Shown here piece after piece: positions 63,779 to 64,000 of a stretch of 64,000 bases of DNA. The stretch's first letter is position 1, and every line of letters starts with the position of its first letter. A program made the position numbers and the translations under genes. The notes below the pieces were generated by a model. The model saw only the letters and a list, made by a program, of their open reading frames with translations. It did no database searches and was not told the DNA's origin. This DNA comes from Bacteroides propionicifaciens DSM 19291 = JCM 14649 (GTDB taxonomy: Bacteria; Bacteroidota; Bacteroidia; Bacteroidales; Bacteroidaceae), in contig NZ_AQWS01000008.1 of assembly GCF_000375405.1 (NCBI RefSeq), positions 18,950-82,949 of the forward strand, in the 5' to 3' direction.

Positions 63779-64000
63779 AATTAAAGTATTGATTATTAAG
63801 TTTAATAAACATATAGAATTATTATTTAAGAATCAATACTAGCCATATTATATCGAATATTTAGAGCTTGATATACCCAATTACTAATTCAATAAGATCA
63901 GCATAACTAAATGCATTAAACATCAAATAACGTAGATTAAACCAGCTTAGAGTCAATTTAATCGTTAATGAGAAGATTAAATAACTTAAATCTTCGTAAT

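Overview
This window comes from a low-GC member of the Bacteroidota, most likely order Bacteroidales. The evidence is a SusC/SusD pair, Bacteroidales-type LptC and LptD, a roughly 1100-residue SecA, a DUF4105 lipoprotein N-acyltransferase-like gene next to secA, an adenosylcobalamin-dependent ribonucleotide reductase, a 4-alpha-glucanotransferase with two CBM20 domains, and many TAnnTTTG promoter elements at the heads of transcription units. I saw no rRNA, tRNA, CRISPR array, insertion sequence or prophage. Most of the window is chromosomal core; the accessory part is roughly 46-63 kb.

Layout. 0-5.7 kb (minus): an envelope operon coaX - outer-membrane protein - TPR protein - lptC - CorC/GldE-like protein - ppiD-like foldase (cut by the window edge). 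5.75-12 kb (plus): DUF4105 acyltransferase (Lnb-like), a degenerate alkaline-phosphatase-fold protein, then secA. 12-18 kb: a lipoprotein and a small acidic protein (plus), then lptD, an HD phosphohydrolase and a bile-acid/sodium-symporter-family protein (minus). 18-29 kb (plus): TonB-dependent receptor, MlaD-like protein, dnaA, nrdJ, malQ, folB. 29-34 kb (minus): an amidase followed by a Dna2-like helicase-nuclease. 34-36 kb (plus): metY and a small phage-protein-like gene. 36-46 kb (minus): zinc/cadmium-type P-ATPase with a Fur-family regulator, a B3/B4-domain protein, pgeF, obg, adk, hpt, a split lysO, a DUF3256 protein, a DMT transporter and truA.

46-57.8 kb (minus) is a polysaccharide utilization locus: a SusR-like membrane regulator (TPR - TM - HTH), SusC, SusD, a GH2 beta-galactosidase-like enzyme and a GH63-like glycosidase lipoprotein. 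58.2-63.2 kb (plus), transcribed divergently from it, is an unsaturated-uronate operon: kdgK, kduD, kdgA, a galactitol-type PTS IIC permease with no partner subunits, and a KduI isomerase with a signal peptide. Together these suggest a route in which lyase-derived 4-deoxy-5-keto-uronate is isomerised in the periplasm, imported by a permease uncoupled from PTS phosphorylation, reduced by KduD, phosphorylated by KdgK and cleaved by KdgA. This is the most unusual system in the window.

The kdgK gene has an in-frame TAA at the ninth codon, where the family has Glu, with an ATG two codons downstream. Other points worth checking are the apparent loss of catalytic residues in the phosphatase-fold protein downstream of the Lnb-like gene, and a perfect palindrome overlapping the promoter between the Fur-family gene and the metal ATPase. 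All family calls come from reading the sequence and recalled family motifs; no database search was possible.
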